Counted from the stretch's first letter, positions 24,135 through 33,730 are shown. The stretch: DNA of 36,912 nt from Spirochaetes bacterium RBG_16_49_21 (GCA_001829495.1 MIBJ01000029.1:1-36912); one strand, 5' to 3'. Numbers and translations are program-made. Notes: generated by a model not told the origin, from the letters alone.

Positions 24135-25910
24135 TTGTATATTCCCCCTGAAACTATAGATCTGATCCGCGATAAGGCATTAATTCAGGATATCATTCAA
24201 AGATATGTCCCTTCCTTAAAAAAGAAAGGCAAAAATTATACGGGATTATGCCCGTTTCATAAGGAAAAAACGCCTTCTTTCAGCGTGTCTCCGGACAAAC
24301 AGATCTTTTACTGCTTTGGATGTCATGCCGGAGGAAATGTCTTTAATTTCATCTCCAAAGCGGAGCGGCTCGATTTTCCCGACAGCGTCAAATTCGTGGC
24401 TGATCTTGTCGGGGTTCAGATCAGGGAGGATAAAAAGGGCGACTCCAGCCTGTTTGAAGCGATATACCGGTTGAATAGGGAGACTATGGACCGATATCAC
24501 CGGCATATCCGGTCGGCCGCCGGTAAAACCGGGTACGGGTACATTGTGGGAAGGGGCGTTTCCGATAAAAGCATCGACGATTTTGCGATCGGATATGCCC
24601 CTGATTCGTGGGACTTTCTGGCACGGAGCACCATCACGGCGCACAATGACCTTGAGATCGCCTCTTCCATCGGGCTCATTAAAGAGAGCCAAAACAGGAG
24701 CGGCGGGTATTATGACGTGTTCAGAAACCGGATTATGTTCCCGATAATCGACGCCAAGGGGGCAGTGCTGGGCTTTGGGGGGAGGGCGATCGGCGATGAC
24801 CCGCGCAAGTATATAAACTCACCGGAATCAGCGGTTTTCAAGAAGCGGAATATCCTGTACGGGTTGAACAGGGCGCTTGATTCAATAAAGGAGATGAACC
24901 GGGTGATCGTAGTGGAAGGATATCTTGATGTGATCGGATGCCACCAGGCTGAGATACGGAACGTGATCGCGCCCATGGGCACCGCGATCACCGGCGAGCA
25001 GATCAAGATGCTCGGCCGTTACTGCACGGAGGTCATTTTTCTGTTTGACGCGGATTCCGCAGGAATAAATGCGGCGATCCGGTCTATTGGCGTGGCAGAG
25101 GAAGCCAATGTTACCGTTAAAATCGGCATGTTGCCCCAGGGGGATCCTTTTGATTTTGTTATCGCACAGGGAGACCGCGCATTCATGGCAATCGTTGATT
25201 CCGCGTTAAAGCCGGTTGATTTTCGGATACAGCGCATAATGAATAACAATAACGAGAGCGTCCAGACCCTGCTTCTGCTCTTTGAGGTTATCAGGGATTT
25301 GAAGCTCGAGACGGAGAGAGACCTGTATATTAAAAAGATAAGCAGCATGCTCGGATTTGATGAGAAGTCAGTCAGGCGTGATTTTATTAAATATCCGGAT
25401 TCCAACCGGACGGCAGCGATAAAAAATGTACAAATTGAAAAAAATGATCATGTTGATTTTATTACCCGGAGTTATCGGGATTTAATCAAGCTCATCGGTC
25501 ACTACCCTGAATTGATAAAAAAGGCTGTTATTGATTATAACATCAATGACATACCGGACCAAATATCGCGCAATATTTTAAAAAAAATATCCGAATTATA
25601 TTATGCTGATCAGGGTTTTACTATTGATAAAATATTTGACTTTTTCACCTCCGGTCCGGAAATGGCTTTTCTGACTCAGATCTTCAGCAACGAATATTCT
25701 GTACAAAATCCCGCAGCAGTGTATACGGAAATTTATATACACATGAAACTCCGCGAGATTGACGATAAAATAGAGAGATATTATGCAATAATTAAATCTC
25801 CTCCTGCAGGAAGTTCCGATAAATATATCACAGAGATCGAAATTGAGATCGAGGTGCTTCGTCGCGAGCAAGAAAAGCTATCCCAGTATATTTACAATAA
25901 GTCCCCCTGA
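24135..25910 (+). CDS. dnaG: DNA primase
   Basis: A 591-aa primase that makes RNA primers for replication forks. The N-terminal zinc site is Cys39, His42, Cys60, Cys63 (CPFHKEKTPSFSVS, FYCFGCHAGGNVFNF). The catalytic TOPRIM core has VIVVEGYLDVIG (Glu near 261) and FLFDADSAG (Asp near 305 and 307), and KYINSPES/FGGRAIGDDPRKYINS precede it. The C-terminal 150 residues would be the DnaB-binding part and are poorly conserved. The start is TTG at 24135, giving the standard MYIPPETIDLIRDKA opening; no ATG fits. It is followed 61 nt later by rpoD, the usual macromolecular-synthesis pairing. Length is normal. Confidence 0.95.
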   Translation: MYIPPETIDLIRDKALIQDIIQRYVPSLKKKGKNYTGLCPFHKEKTPSFSVSPDKQIFYCFGCHAGGNVFNFISKAERLDFPDSVKFVADLVGVQIREDKKGDSSLFEAIYRLNRETMDRYHRHIRSAAGKTGYGYIVGRGVSDKSIDDFAIGYAPDSWDFLARSTITAHNDLEIASSIGLIKESQNRSGGYYDVFRNRIMFPIIDAKGAVLGFGGRAIGDDPRKYINSPESAVFKKRNILYGLNRALDSIKEMNRVIVVEGYLDVIGCHQAEIRNVIAPMGTAITGEQIKMLGRYCTEVIFLFDADSAGINAAIRSIGVAEEANVTVKIGMLPQGDPFDFVIAQGDRAFMAIVDSALKPVDFRIQRIMNNNNESVQTLLLLFEVIRDLKLETERDLYIKKISSMLGFDEKSVRRDFIKYPDSNRTAAIKNVQIEKNDHVDFITRSYRDLIKLIGHYPELIKKAVIDYNINDIPDQISRNILKKISELYYADQGFTIDKIFDFFTSGPEMAFLTQIFSNEYSVQNPAAVYTEIYIHMKLREIDDKIERYYAIIKSPPAGSSDKYITEIEIEIEVLRREQEKLSQYIYNKSP

Positions 25911-25971
25911 CGATTGTAACTTATAGGGATGATATATAACAAAAAATATATAAAAAGGAAAAGATGTCAAT

Positions 25972-27738
25972 ATGAGCAAAAAAGACGTGACCTTGGATGC
26001 TGTTCCTGAAGTAAAAAAATTGATTGAATTGGGAAAGCAGAACGGCGAGGTGACCTATGACGAGATCAACGAGATTCTTCCTGATAAATTGCTTAATTCA
26101 GAAAAGATCGATGACGTTTTCATACTGCTGAATCAGCTGGGGATCGAGGTTGTCGAGGAATCGACCAGAAAGGAACAGTCATTGCCCGGCGTGAAGAAGA
26201 AAGGCTCGGCAGCCAAAAAGAGCCTCTCGGCGCCGGCAGAGGCATCCCACGTCGATGACCCGATTCGCCTCTACTTGAAGGAAATCGGCAAGGTGTCGCT
26301 CCTGTCGGGTGATCAGGAGGTTGATTTGGCGAAGCGCATAGAAGATGGGGAGATCCTGATCGAAGAAACGGTGTACAATTCCGCTCTTCTGATAAATGAC
26401 CTCATCAAGAACTATTCGAAGATTAAAAGCGGCAAGATCAAGCTGACCGATGTTCTCAAGATCAATCGCCTCTATTATTTTTCTTCGATCGATCTGGACA
26501 AGCTCGAGAAAAAATTCCACGAGACCATGAAGGCCATTATAGAAGAGGACAACAAAATAATCCAGACGTCCAACAGGCTGAAGAAAGTCGATCCTGAATC
26601 CAAAAAGGCCGAGGAATATAACGAGAAGATAAAAACAGCACGGGAGAATATCAGAAAAACCATCAGGAATCTGGAGATCAACGACAACGAGATTAACAAG
26701 CTGTCGGCGAAGATCAAGTCCATGGTCGCCAGGATCCAGGAGACATACGATTTTTTCGGTAAGATGGAAAAGAAATACCGCAAGGAGTTGAAAGACCTCA
26801 AGCACTTTGCCCGTAAGCTTGAAAAGCGCGAAGGGGTCGGCAAGATCGTCAGGGAGCTGTCCCTGAAGAATAAGGACGAGCTGCTCGATGTCATCAAGAA
26901 CGTGCGGAACAACGAGCGAAAAATCCGGCGGATCGAGCAGGAAGCCGGCGCAACCGCCGACGATATAATGGCATGGGGCACGCAGATCAGCAACGGCCAG
27001 CGCAAGATCTCGATCGCCAAGAAAGAGCTCATCAACGCCAATCTGCGTCTCGTCGTCTCGATAGCGAAAAAATACGCCAACCGCGGCATGCATTTTTTTG
27101 ACCTGATCCAGGAGGGAAACATCGGGCTTATAAAGGCAGTGGATAAATTTGAATACAAGAAGGGATACAAGTTCTCGACCTATGCCACCTGGTGGATACG
27201 GCAGGCCATAACCAGGGCCATCTCCGACCAGGCCAGAACGATCCGGGTACCGGTACACATGATCGAGCAGATAAACAAGGTCATGAGGGAAACCAGGCTT
27301 TTCCAGCAGGAGTTCGGCAGGGAGCCGAGCCCGGAGGAGCTTTCCGATCGTCTCGGATGGGTGATCGGCAAGGTCAAGGCGGTGAAAAACGTGGCGCGCG
27401 AGCCCATATCGCTCGAGACCCCGGTCGGCGAAGAGGAAGATTCCCTCCTGGGAGATTTCATCGAAGACAAGGAGGTGGCTTCTCCTGCTAATGCCGCCGC
27501 GTACCGGCTTCTGTCCGAGCAGATAAATACGGTCTTGTCGACCCTCCCCGCCCGGGAGCAGAAGGTCATCCGCATGCGGTTCGGACTGGATGACGGTTAT
27601 TCCCATACGCTGGAAGAGGTGGGGTACGTCTTCAAGGTAACCAGGGAGCGCATCAGGCAGATCGAAGCCAAGGCCCTGCGGCGTCTGCGCCATCCCACCC
27701 GCGCCCGGAAATTGAAGGATTACCTGGATCACGTATAA
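25972..27738 (+). CDS. rpoD: Primary sigma factor (sigma-70)
   Basis: A 588-aa housekeeping sigma factor. Region 1.1 is about residues 10-60 ([20 protein letters not shown]). Region 1.2 begins with [20 protein letters not shown] near 95. A long Lys/Glu-rich non-conserved region runs to about 345. Region 2 holds [40 protein letters not shown] and [20 protein letters not shown]. Region 4 holds [18 protein letters not shown] and [20 protein letters not shown]. These bind -10 and -35 boxes respectively. The region 1.1 and linker text resemble leptospiral RpoD as I recall it and give the best taxonomic clue in the window. AAGGAAAAG lies about 10 nt before the ATG. Confidence 0.97.
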   Translation: MSKKDVTLDAVPEVKKLIELGKQNGEVTYDEINEILPDKLLNSEKIDDVFILLNQLGIEVVEESTRKEQSLPGVKKKGSAAKKSLSAPAEASHVDDPIRLYLKEIGKVSLLSGDQEVDLAKRIEDGEILIEETVYNSALLINDLIKNYSKIKSGKIKLTDVLKINRLYYFSSIDLDKLEKKFHETMKAIIEEDNKIIQTSNRLKKVDPESKKAEEYNEKIKTARENIRKTIRNLEINDNEINKLSAKIKSMVARIQETYDFFGKMEKKYRKELKDLKHFARKLEKREGVGKIVRELSLKNKDELLDVIKNVRNNERKIRRIEQEAGATADDIMAWGTQISNGQRKISIAKKELINANLRLVVSIAKKYANRGMHFFDLIQEGNIGLIKAVDKFEYKKGYKFSTYATWWIRQAITRAISDQARTIRVPVHMIEQINKVMRETRLFQQEFGREPSPEELSDRLGWVIGKVKAVKNVAREPISLETPVGEEEDSLLGDFIEDKEVASPANAAAYRLLSEQINTVLSTLPAREQKVIRMRFGLDDGYSHTLEEVGYVFKVTRERIRQIEAKALRRLRHPTRARKLKDYLDHV

Positions 27739-27765
27739 CATTCATCCGGTACTAAGCAAGACAGA

Positions 27766-30090
27766 ATGCATCAAATCAAGACAGTAGCGATTATCGGCGC
27801 CGGCGCGTGGGGCACTGCTGTTGCCAAGAGCATTGCGGAATCAAGGCCGCAGGTGGCGGTCAAGATCTGGGCTCATGAGAGATCGGTGGTCTCGTCCATC
27901 AATGCCGCCCGCGAGAATGAATTTCTGCCGGGAATAAAGCTTCCTCCCAATATAACGGCCTATGCCGGTCTCCGGGAGGCTCTTGAAGGAGCTCACGTTG
28001 TTCTCCTCGCTCCTCCCTCCCGGTTCATTTTTGATATCGCCCAAAAGATGGCCCGATACGTGACCGCGGAAATGTACGTGGGATTTCTGACCAAGGGCTT
28101 CTGCAAGCTGCAAAACAGGGTACTCACCATATCTCAGGCCATAGAAAAGGCTGTTCCCCGGCTTGAAGGGAAGGTCGTCGCTATTTCAGGACCCAGCCAC
28201 GCGGAGGAGGTATCCCGGGGGTTTCACACCTGCCTCAATGTCGGGAGCCGGTCGGCCGGGTCTCGCGCGGTGATCGCGGAGCTCCTGACCTCGGATTTTC
28301 TCCGGTGCCGTCAGACCGACGATATCCGCGGCGTTGAGGTGGGGGGGACTTTGAAAAATCCGGCAGCCATTGCGGCCGGGATGATCAGTGCGCTGCCGCA
28401 TTGCGGCGACAACCTGGCCGGCGCCCTCATAGCGGAGTCGCTCAAGGAGATGATACGGCTCGGAAGGCTCTTCGGGATCAGCGATGAAACAATGATCGAC
28501 ATATCGGGGCTGGGCGATCTTGTGGCAACCGCGTTAAGCAGGCACAGCCGCAACCGGAGGTTCGGCAGGGACATAGCTAAAAAAATACTGGAGCGGGGCA
28601 AGACCCTCGGCTTTCCGGGCAGGATCATGGCGCGGCTCAGGCCGAAGAGCATCATAGAGGACATGAGCCGGAGCTTCAATTATCTGGCGGAAGGCGCTTA
28701 CGCGATCGAGCCCCTTATCGAGCTTGCCGAATCCGAGAATATATCGATCCCCCTATACCGCTCCCTCTATGAGGTGCTGCTCAATAAAAAAGACCCGTCG
28801 CTCCTTATCGAGACGATAAAGGATCCGTCGCGATTCAACGAGCTGTATTATAATACGAAGACCCGGCTCCTGAGCAGGAAAGGCGGCCTGGAAGGCGCAA
28901 GCGGCAGAGTCTTCAGAGGGATGATAATCGACAAGATTGTCGAGAAATTCACGGCGCAGCGGGCCGGGCAGGCGGGCGGGTACGAGGCGGGCGAAGTCAT
29001 ACGGCATCTTCATGAATTCTACGGCTCGGCCGCGGCCTTGTCCGGCGATACCATCCCGGCGGCCGAACAAAGCCTTGCAAACCGGCTTTCAAGGGAAAAC
29101 TATGCCGAATCGATCAGGCAGCTCGCCGAGCTTTATTTTAAACGCATTGCCGACAATTTTTATCCGCCGTTTAAATGGCTGTTCCACCTGTATACCCTGT
29201 TTGTCCGGATTATTGATTTGTTTTCACAACCCAGATCCCCGATCATCGTTTCAGGCCGGTTGAAGGGCATACGGGGGATAGGGAGCGCGGCCAACATTCT
29301 GTACGTGTCAACCTTCACCAGCGTGTATGATTTCGTGCTTTTAATCATCGCCATCTTGAGGAAGGGGCTTCCCTTTCCCCGTTTTTTCATAAGCGCGGAT
29401 GCGCTTGATCACCGGCATGCTTCATTCTACCGGCAGGTGGGAGGGTTTCTTGTCGACCGGGGCATGCTGGAGAATCTGCTCTACCGGGAGACTCTGTGCC
29501 AGTATCTGTCCATTCTGGCCGGGCACGGCGTGCCGGTGCTCTATTCCCCTTTTCACTCGTCCGGGAAGAATTCCGATCAAACCGAAAACGAGGTTTTTAC
29601 AGCAATCACCGAAGCACTCTTCACGCATACCGCGGACACGGCCCTTGTGCCGGTGGAGGTCTCCTATCTGCGCAGGCCGGCCGTACCGGAATCCGGAACC
29701 CTGCCGCTCAGGAAGGTCGCCGCAAACGCAGTATCGATCAATTTCTCGGAGCCTCTGTACCTGTCTGAGTACGCGCACCGGCCATCAAGGGTGACCGATG
29801 TTGCCGGAGTGCTTAAAAGCGTCTGGCTCACGGACAAGAAGGTCTTCCCCCATTATCTGCTCTGCAAAATCCTCGTGCAGAACAACTTCAGCGTAAAACT
29901 CGATTCGGCGGTAAAGTTGGTTGAAGGCTATATCTCACGTGAGGGGAGGCGGTTTGATTACCGTCCTCCCGTGATCGTTAAAAGGGGCTTGAATTTCCTC
30001 ATCAGAAGCGGCAGCGCCGCGGTCAGGGACGGGCGAATCGTCGCTCTGAACGCCGCCGACATCGAGTTTTATTCCGGCATGCTGGAATGA
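27766..30090 (+). CDS. gpsA: NAD-dependent glycerol-3-phosphate dehydrogenase fused to a degenerate PlsB-like acyltransferase
   Basis: A 774-aa protein, more than twice the usual 330-340 aa of GpsA. Residues 1-345 are a full dehydrogenase: GAGAWGTAVAKS (dinucleotide loop), SGPSHAEEV, VGGTLKNPAAIAAGM (catalytic Lys), GDNLAGALIAESLKEMIRLG and GLGDLVATALSRHSRNRRFG. It makes sn-glycerol-3-phosphate for phospholipids. After a linker, residues about 470-690 follow the glycerolphosphate acyltransferase layout: YVSTFTSVYDFVLL, AILRKGLPFPRFFISAD, FYRQVGGFLVDRG and VPVEVSYLR. The HX4D motif reads F-TSVY-D (Phe 517, Asp 522) and the EGTRSR-type motif reads SPFHSSGK, so acyl transfer is probably lost. 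It starts 27 nt after rpoD. The fusion could still bind lipid or glycerol-3-phosphate. Confidence 0.88.
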   Translation: MHQIKTVAIIGAGAWGTAVAKSIAESRPQVAVKIWAHERSVVSSINAARENEFLPGIKLPPNITAYAGLREALEGAHVVLLAPPSRFIFDIAQKMARYVTAEMYVGFLTKGFCKLQNRVLTISQAIEKAVPRLEGKVVAISGPSHAEEVSRGFHTCLNVGSRSAGSRAVIAELLTSDFLRCRQTDDIRGVEVGGTLKNPAAIAAGMISALPHCGDNLAGALIAESLKEMIRLGRLFGISDETMIDISGLGDLVATALSRHSRNRRFGRDIAKKILERGKTLGFPGRIMARLRPKSIIEDMSRSFNYLAEGAYAIEPLIELAESENISIPLYRSLYEVLLNKKDPSLLIETIKDPSRFNELYYNTKTRLLSRKGGLEGASGRVFRGMIIDKIVEKFTAQRAGQAGGYEAGEVIRHLHEFYGSAAALSGDTIPAAEQSLANRLSRENYAESIRQLAELYFKRIADNFYPPFKWLFHLYTLFVRIIDLFSQPRSPIIVSGRLKGIRGIGSAANILYVSTFTSVYDFVLLIIAILRKGLPFPRFFISADALDHRHASFYRQVGGFLVDRGMLENLLYRETLCQYLSILAGHGVPVLYSPFHSSGKNSDQTENEVFTAITEALFTHTADTALVPVEVSYLRRPAVPESGTLPLRKVAANAVSINFSEPLYLSEYAHRPSRVTDVAGVLKSVWLTDKKVFPHYLLCKILVQNNFSVKLDSAVKLVEGYISREGRRFDYRPPVIVKRGLNFLIRSGSAAVRDGRIVALNAADIEFYSGMLE

Positions 30091-30111
30091 TCACCCGCGA
30101 TCCCGGACCCG

Positions 30112-30618
30112 TCATGAGCCTCGCCTCGTGAAAAGCTCTTCCAGCTGCCTGCACGCCTCCTCGACGCTGCGGGCCGTAAGCACAGCGCCCCCCTCACGAT
30201 CGTCGACCCGGATGGCGGGGAATTGTGCGCTCCATCCCGGTGCGAAGGCACAGCAGATAACCGGCTTGCCGTAGATCCAGGCGTAGGCGAGTTCGGAAAG
30301 TGTGCCTGCCTTGCCGCCGACGGCGACAAGGGCGTCCGCGGAAAGGACATTGATTACATTTCTCGCGTACCCGATTCCGGTCGGAATCACGATCGTGCAG
30401 TATTTGTTCGACCGTTCAAGCTCCTCCCCGGGAAGAATGCCGATGACCGTACCGCCGTGCTCGGCAGCTCCGCGGGAGGCTGCCTCCATGACGCCGCCCC
30501 TGCCTCCGGAGATGAGCACCCACCCCTTTTGCGCGATGAATTTCCCGATTGAATACGCCGCGCCGAGGTTTTGCGTATCATCGGACGAGCCTATGACCAC
30601 CACCTGTTTCTTTCGCAT
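30112..30618 (-). CDS. LOG-like / TIGR00725-type protein
   Basis: A 168-aa Rossmann-like protein of the lysine-decarboxylase-like (LOG) superfamily. Motifs: VVVIGSSDDTQNLGAAYSIG, WVLISGGRGGVMEAASRGAA (the GGxxGxMxA signature near residues 38-52), IVIPTGIGYARNVINVLSAD, and VGGKAGTLSELAYAWIYGKP in place of the usual PGGxGTxxE. Canonical LOG proteins release free cytokinin-type bases from nucleoside monophosphates; this short subfamily has no established reaction that I know of. The ATG at 30618 is followed directly by the conserved strand. It is convergent with gpsA, ending 21 nt from its stop. Confidence 0.85.
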   Translation of the reverse strand: MRKKQVVVIGSSDDTQNLGAAYSIGKFIAQKGWVLISGGRGGVMEAASRGAAEHGGTVIGILPGEELERSNKYCTIVIPTGIGYARNVINVLSADALVAVGGKAGTLSELAYAWIYGKPVICCAFAPGWSAQFPAIRVDDREGGAVLTARSVEEACRQLEELFTRRGS

Positions 30619-30631
30619 GATATTTTTTTCC

Positions 30632-31546
30632 TTAGAGTTCCTCCAGAATCAGGTATAACGCCTGCGGTGAATCGATCTCCCGGTGAAGCACCTTATAGGG
30701 GATGCTGTTCCCTTTAAAGACGAAGTCTATCCTGTTTCTCTTTATATCCAGGCGCTCTTTAATTTTTTCATCGTACAGGACAAGGTATCTGAAGACCGAG
30801 TGGGCGAATATTTTCACCCCTGCCGGATAGGTCTTTGAGAGGGTCTCTACAATGAGGTCGGAGAACTCGATCATGGGATAAATGCCGATATGCGCAAAGG
30901 CTTCATAGGGATTCAACAGGAAAAAATGATCGATATAGAAACGGCCGCCCCCCGCCGCATTGACTATCCGGGAGATTGCCGCGGACAGGTCATTGATGTA
31001 ATTCAGCATGACCGGAAAGCGCCGGTCTTTTTTTTTCAGAAACAACATCTCAAGCAGATCCGAGAGGAATTGGAAATCTCTCATCGTGAATGCCTCGGAT
31101 GAGCTCACCGCGGCGAGTATCAAGGTTCGTCCGGTAACTTTAATTTTATCCAGGGCGAGAAAAAATCCCCCTCTGTCGCCCCCGGCAAGGGGTATACGGC
31201 CGGCCGCTTCCTCGGTCCGGCTTTCATAATCACGTTTTATCAGCTCCGGAAGGGCGTTCATTAAAACCGTATCCCCGCAGAAAACGAGAGGGACGGGGCC
31301 CGTGTCATCAAGCGCGAACAGCGCGGTCAGAATCGCGCCGTTGGATCTGTTGTGGTCGTAGAGAAGTCCTTTGATAAAACCGGGCGCGTCGTCGGATATA
31401 TACTCTTTTTCAAGCTTCTCGTATTCACGGAGGAGATTTTTATAATCATCACGGCTCTGATCGACGGAGCGGGTACCCTCGCTCCGGGCCCGGATAGCGT
31501 CCTGTATGCGGTTAATGAGAGCTTCGATGTCGGCGCCGTTATTCAT
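30632..31546 (-). CDS. Conserved-looking protein of unknown function
   Basis: A 304-aa cytoplasmic protein I do not recognise; no signal peptide or membrane helix. The first 60 residues look helical and charged (DDYKNLLREYEKLEKEYISD), a possible coiled coil. Then come alpha/beta segments: GPVPLVFCGDTVLMNALPEL, GFFLALDKIKVTGRTLILAA and MRDFQFLSDLLEMLFLKKKD. The last third ends in LYDEKIKERLDIKRNRIDFV. The start at 31546 is chosen over a GTG at 31570 that lies at the edge of a dispersed repeat. It stands between folC and the LOG-like gene on the same strand with short gaps, so it is likely part of that operon. Confidence 0.72.
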   Translation of the reverse strand: MNNGADIEALINRIQDAIRARSEGTRSVDQSRDDYKNLLREYEKLEKEYISDDAPGFIKGLLYDHNRSNGAILTALFALDDTGPVPLVFCGDTVLMNALPELIKRDYESRTEEAAGRIPLAGGDRGGFFLALDKIKVTGRTLILAAVSSSEAFTMRDFQFLSDLLEMLFLKKKDRRFPVMLNYINDLSAAISRIVNAAGGGRFYIDHFFLLNPYEAFAHIGIYPMIEFSDLIVETLSKTYPAGVKIFAHSVFRYLVLYDEKIKERLDIKRNRIDFVFKGNSIPYKVLHREIDSPQALYLILEEL

Positions 31547-31566
31547 AATTATCCGGTTTCTATAAA

Positions 31567-32877
31567 TCACACCCCCACCCCCGGCCCTCCCCCGTCAAGG
31601 GGGAGGGAGGAAGCGTAATTCAATGCTGTCCGGTATAACCGGAATGACCCCAAAAAGAAAAAGAGCGAATCCTCGGACTTCATGCCCTCCAATACCCGGC
31701 AGAGGGCTTCTTCATCATGCATGATGATCTTTTCGAATTTAAAAGAATCTGATCCTGTGGGCCGGTAGCAGCGCGCGTCGTCAAGGGCGAAATACACGGT
31801 CGGCAACCCGCATTGCTCAAGCAGGGACAGTATCCCATTAATATTTTTGTCCTTCATAAGGGTCAGGATAAGCGTGATTTTATTGCGGGCGTATTTTTCC
31901 CGTACGAATTTTATCATAAGCTCCATCGCAGCCTCATTGTGAGCCGGATCATACAGGATAAGCGGCGAGGCTCGAAGGATCTGGTATCTTCCCGGTACCA
32001 CCGCGGTGCGTATCCCCAGCCTGATCTTCTCTTCAGTCAGATTCGGAAAGAGTTTCCGGGAGATAAGCGCCGCGGTGACCGCCAGGGAGCTGTTCGTGAT
32101 CTGTATCGGGAGGGGACTGCCCACTTTTAACCGCCGTATCTTTTCCGGGGGGCCGGCGTTCAGGGAATAGTCGAACAGATATCCATCGTCATTTTCAACT
32201 ATGTTCGTTATTGAAAAATCCCGCTCAAGGGCGAACGCCTTCGACCGGTTCCTTTGGGACGCCGAATCGATGATATCAAGAACCATCGGATACTGGTTCG
32301 CGGTGACGACCGGGACTTTGTATTTAATGATTCCGGCTTTCTCCCGGGCGATCGCCTCCAGCGTGTTTCCCAGAATATCCATATGATCCAAGGAGATGCC
32401 GGTTATGACCGAGCAGCATGGAGTAACCACGTTGGTGGAGTCCAATCTGCCCCCCAGGCCGGTCTCAATCACGGCGATATCGACGTGATTCTCGGAAAAA
32501 TATCTGAAGGCGCACGCGGTTAGGACATCGAAATATGTGGGCATAATACCGGTTGAATCCAGGGAAGCGCTGATATCGTCGACATAGCCGCCGAACACCT
32601 GATCAGGAATGTTTTCGTCCTGGATTTTTATCCGCTCGTTGATTTCCAGAAGATGCGGCGAGGTATACAGACCGGTCCGATATCCTGAATTCATGAAGAT
32701 GCTGTTGAGCATGTGTGCGACTGACCCCTTGCCGTTGGTGCCGGCGATATGTATGGATTGAAAGGCCGCGTGCGGATTCCCCGCCAATTCCAGCACTGCG
32801 CGGACATGATCCAGATCCTGGCTGTAATTGGTCCGGTTCTCGTTGTTGATGAATCTGCTAAGCTTTTCCCGTATCAT
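31567..32877 (-). CDS. folC: Folylpolyglutamate/dihydrofolate synthase
   Basis: A 436-aa Mur-ligase-like enzyme that adds glutamate to folates (and usually joins glutamate to dihydropteroate). N-terminal P-loop IAGTNGKGSVAHMLNS (GTNGKGS at 46-52); TSPHLLEINERI; VIETGLGGRLDSTNVV; ITGISLDHMDILGNTLEAIA-REKAGI (His for metal). The C-terminal domain begins VPGRYQIL and has YDPAHNEAAMELMI. The chosen ATG at 32877 starts MIREKLSRFINN; the upstream frame adds 15 residues not seen in the family. It overlaps the end of aroE by 20 bp. The last about 12 residues (PLDGGGPGVGV) are encoded by a dispersed C-rich repeat that fuses a foreign tail to the enzyme. Confidence 0.92.
   Translation of the reverse strand: MIREKLSRFINNENRTNYSQDLDHVRAVLELAGNPHAAFQSIHIAGTNGKGSVAHMLNSIFMNSGYRTGLYTSPHLLEINERIKIQDENIPDQVFGGYVDDISASLDSTGIMPTYFDVLTACAFRYFSENHVDIAVIETGLGGRLDSTNVVTPCCSVITGISLDHMDILGNTLEAIAREKAGIIKYKVPVVTANQYPMVLDIIDSASQRNRSKAFALERDFSITNIVENDDGYLFDYSLNAGPPEKIRRLKVGSPLPIQITNSSLAVTAALISRKLFPNLTEEKIRLGIRTAVVPGRYQILRASPLILYDPAHNEAAMELMIKFVREKYARNKITLILTLMKDKNINGILSLLEQCGLPTVYFALDDARCYRPTGSDSFKFEKIIMHDEEALCRVLEGMKSEDSLFFFLGSFRLYRTALNYASSLPLDGGGPGVGV
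31570..31617. repeat. C-rich/G-rich dispersed hairpin repeat, copy C, inside the folC 3' end
   Basis: CACCCCCACCCCCGGCCC is followed by a perfect 9-bp hairpin: CCCTCCCCC (31585-31593), loop GTCAA, GGGGGAGGG (31599-31607). It resembles copies at 849-905 and 12214-12322. Here the repeat is translated on the minus strand as the last residues of FolC, with the stop codon at its edge. It separates folC from the next minus-strand gene and could form a hairpin in that message. Confidence 0.55.
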
Positions 32878-33730
32878 GTTTTTCGCGCAGCCGTCCGGAT
32901 ATGGCTGATTTGACGGCGCCAAAAGGCGCTTCTTTCCCGGTCCAGAGCTCGAACTGTTGTAAGCCCTGGTATATGAGCATGTCGATGCCGTTGATTATTG
33001 CACACCCCTTTTCCGCGGCAGCGGCAAGGAGTTTCGTCATACGGGGGGAGTAGACGATATCGAAAACCGCGTGCCGTTTCACGAGCAGCTCGTCGCTGAT
33101 CGGCATGGAGCCGGTGTCCGGAGCCATGCCCACCGGCGTGGCGTTGATGATTATATCGACCCCTTCCATAAGCTTACGGTCTAAATCGCTGATGAGCAGG
33201 CCGCGCACCTGCGTATACTGCTTCTCAAGATCCCGGACGAGGCGTTCGACCCTCGGCGCGTTCCTGCCCGCCACAATAACGGCGGCGCCGCTTTGCAGAA
33301 GGGCGAAGGCGATAGCCCGCGCCGATCCGCCGTTGCCCAGAACAAGCGTATTCGAGTCGGCAGCATTGATTTTTTTTGCGGCAAGAGCCTGCACGGCACC
33401 GGAACCGTCGGTGTTGTACCCGGTAATCAATCCTCCGGTATTTACCAGCGTATTGACCGATCCGATATCCGCCGCACGGGGATCGACGGCGTCCAGGCAC
33501 TCGAGCACATCGATTTTAAACGGGATCGTTATTGCCGCGCCCTTTATATCCAGCGATCTCATGGACGCCACGGCTGCCCGTATGGACGGAGGCTCAAAGG
33601 CGAGAAATACCGCGTTGGCGCCGATTTTTCTGAATGCCGCATTGTGCATGACCGGCGACAGGGTGTGCCGCACCGGGCTTCCGAATATGCAGTAGAGTTT
33701 CGTTTGTGAGTCTATTTCAAATTGCTTCAT
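32858..33730 (-). CDS. aroE: Shikimate dehydrogenase
   Basis: A 290-aa NADP-dependent enzyme reducing 3-dehydroshikimate to shikimate in aromatic amino-acid synthesis. Motifs: YCIFGSPVRHTLSPVMHNAA (substrate SxS), GAAITIPFKIDVLECLD (TIPFK with the catalytic Lys), GSVNTLVNTGGLITGYNTDG (the NT and NTDG sites), VLGNGGSARAIAFALLQSG and AGRNAPRVERL (NADP loop), INATPVGM, and the C-terminal GIDMLIYQGLQQFELWTG. All catalytic residues are present. The start at 33730 (MKQFEIDSQTK) is preferred to 33766, whose extra residues lack counterparts in the family. The end overlaps folC by 20 bp, so the two are coupled. Confidence 0.94.
   Translation of the reverse strand: MKQFEIDSQTKLYCIFGSPVRHTLSPVMHNAAFRKIGANAVFLAFEPPSIRAAVASMRSLDIKGAAITIPFKIDVLECLDAVDPRAADIGSVNTLVNTGGLITGYNTDGSGAVQALAAKKINAADSNTLVLGNGGSARAIAFALLQSGAAVIVAGRNAPRVERLVRDLEKQYTQVRGLLISDLDRKLMEGVDIIINATPVGMAPDTGSMPISDELLVKRHAVFDIVYSPRMTKLLAAAAEKGCAIINGIDMLIYQGLQQFELWTGKEAPFGAVKSAISGRLREKHDTGKA

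Noticed and set aside
26179-27741. 520-aa minus-strand open frame opposite rpoD
   Set aside because: The plus strand clearly encodes all sigma-70 regions; the antisense frame has no recognisable domain.
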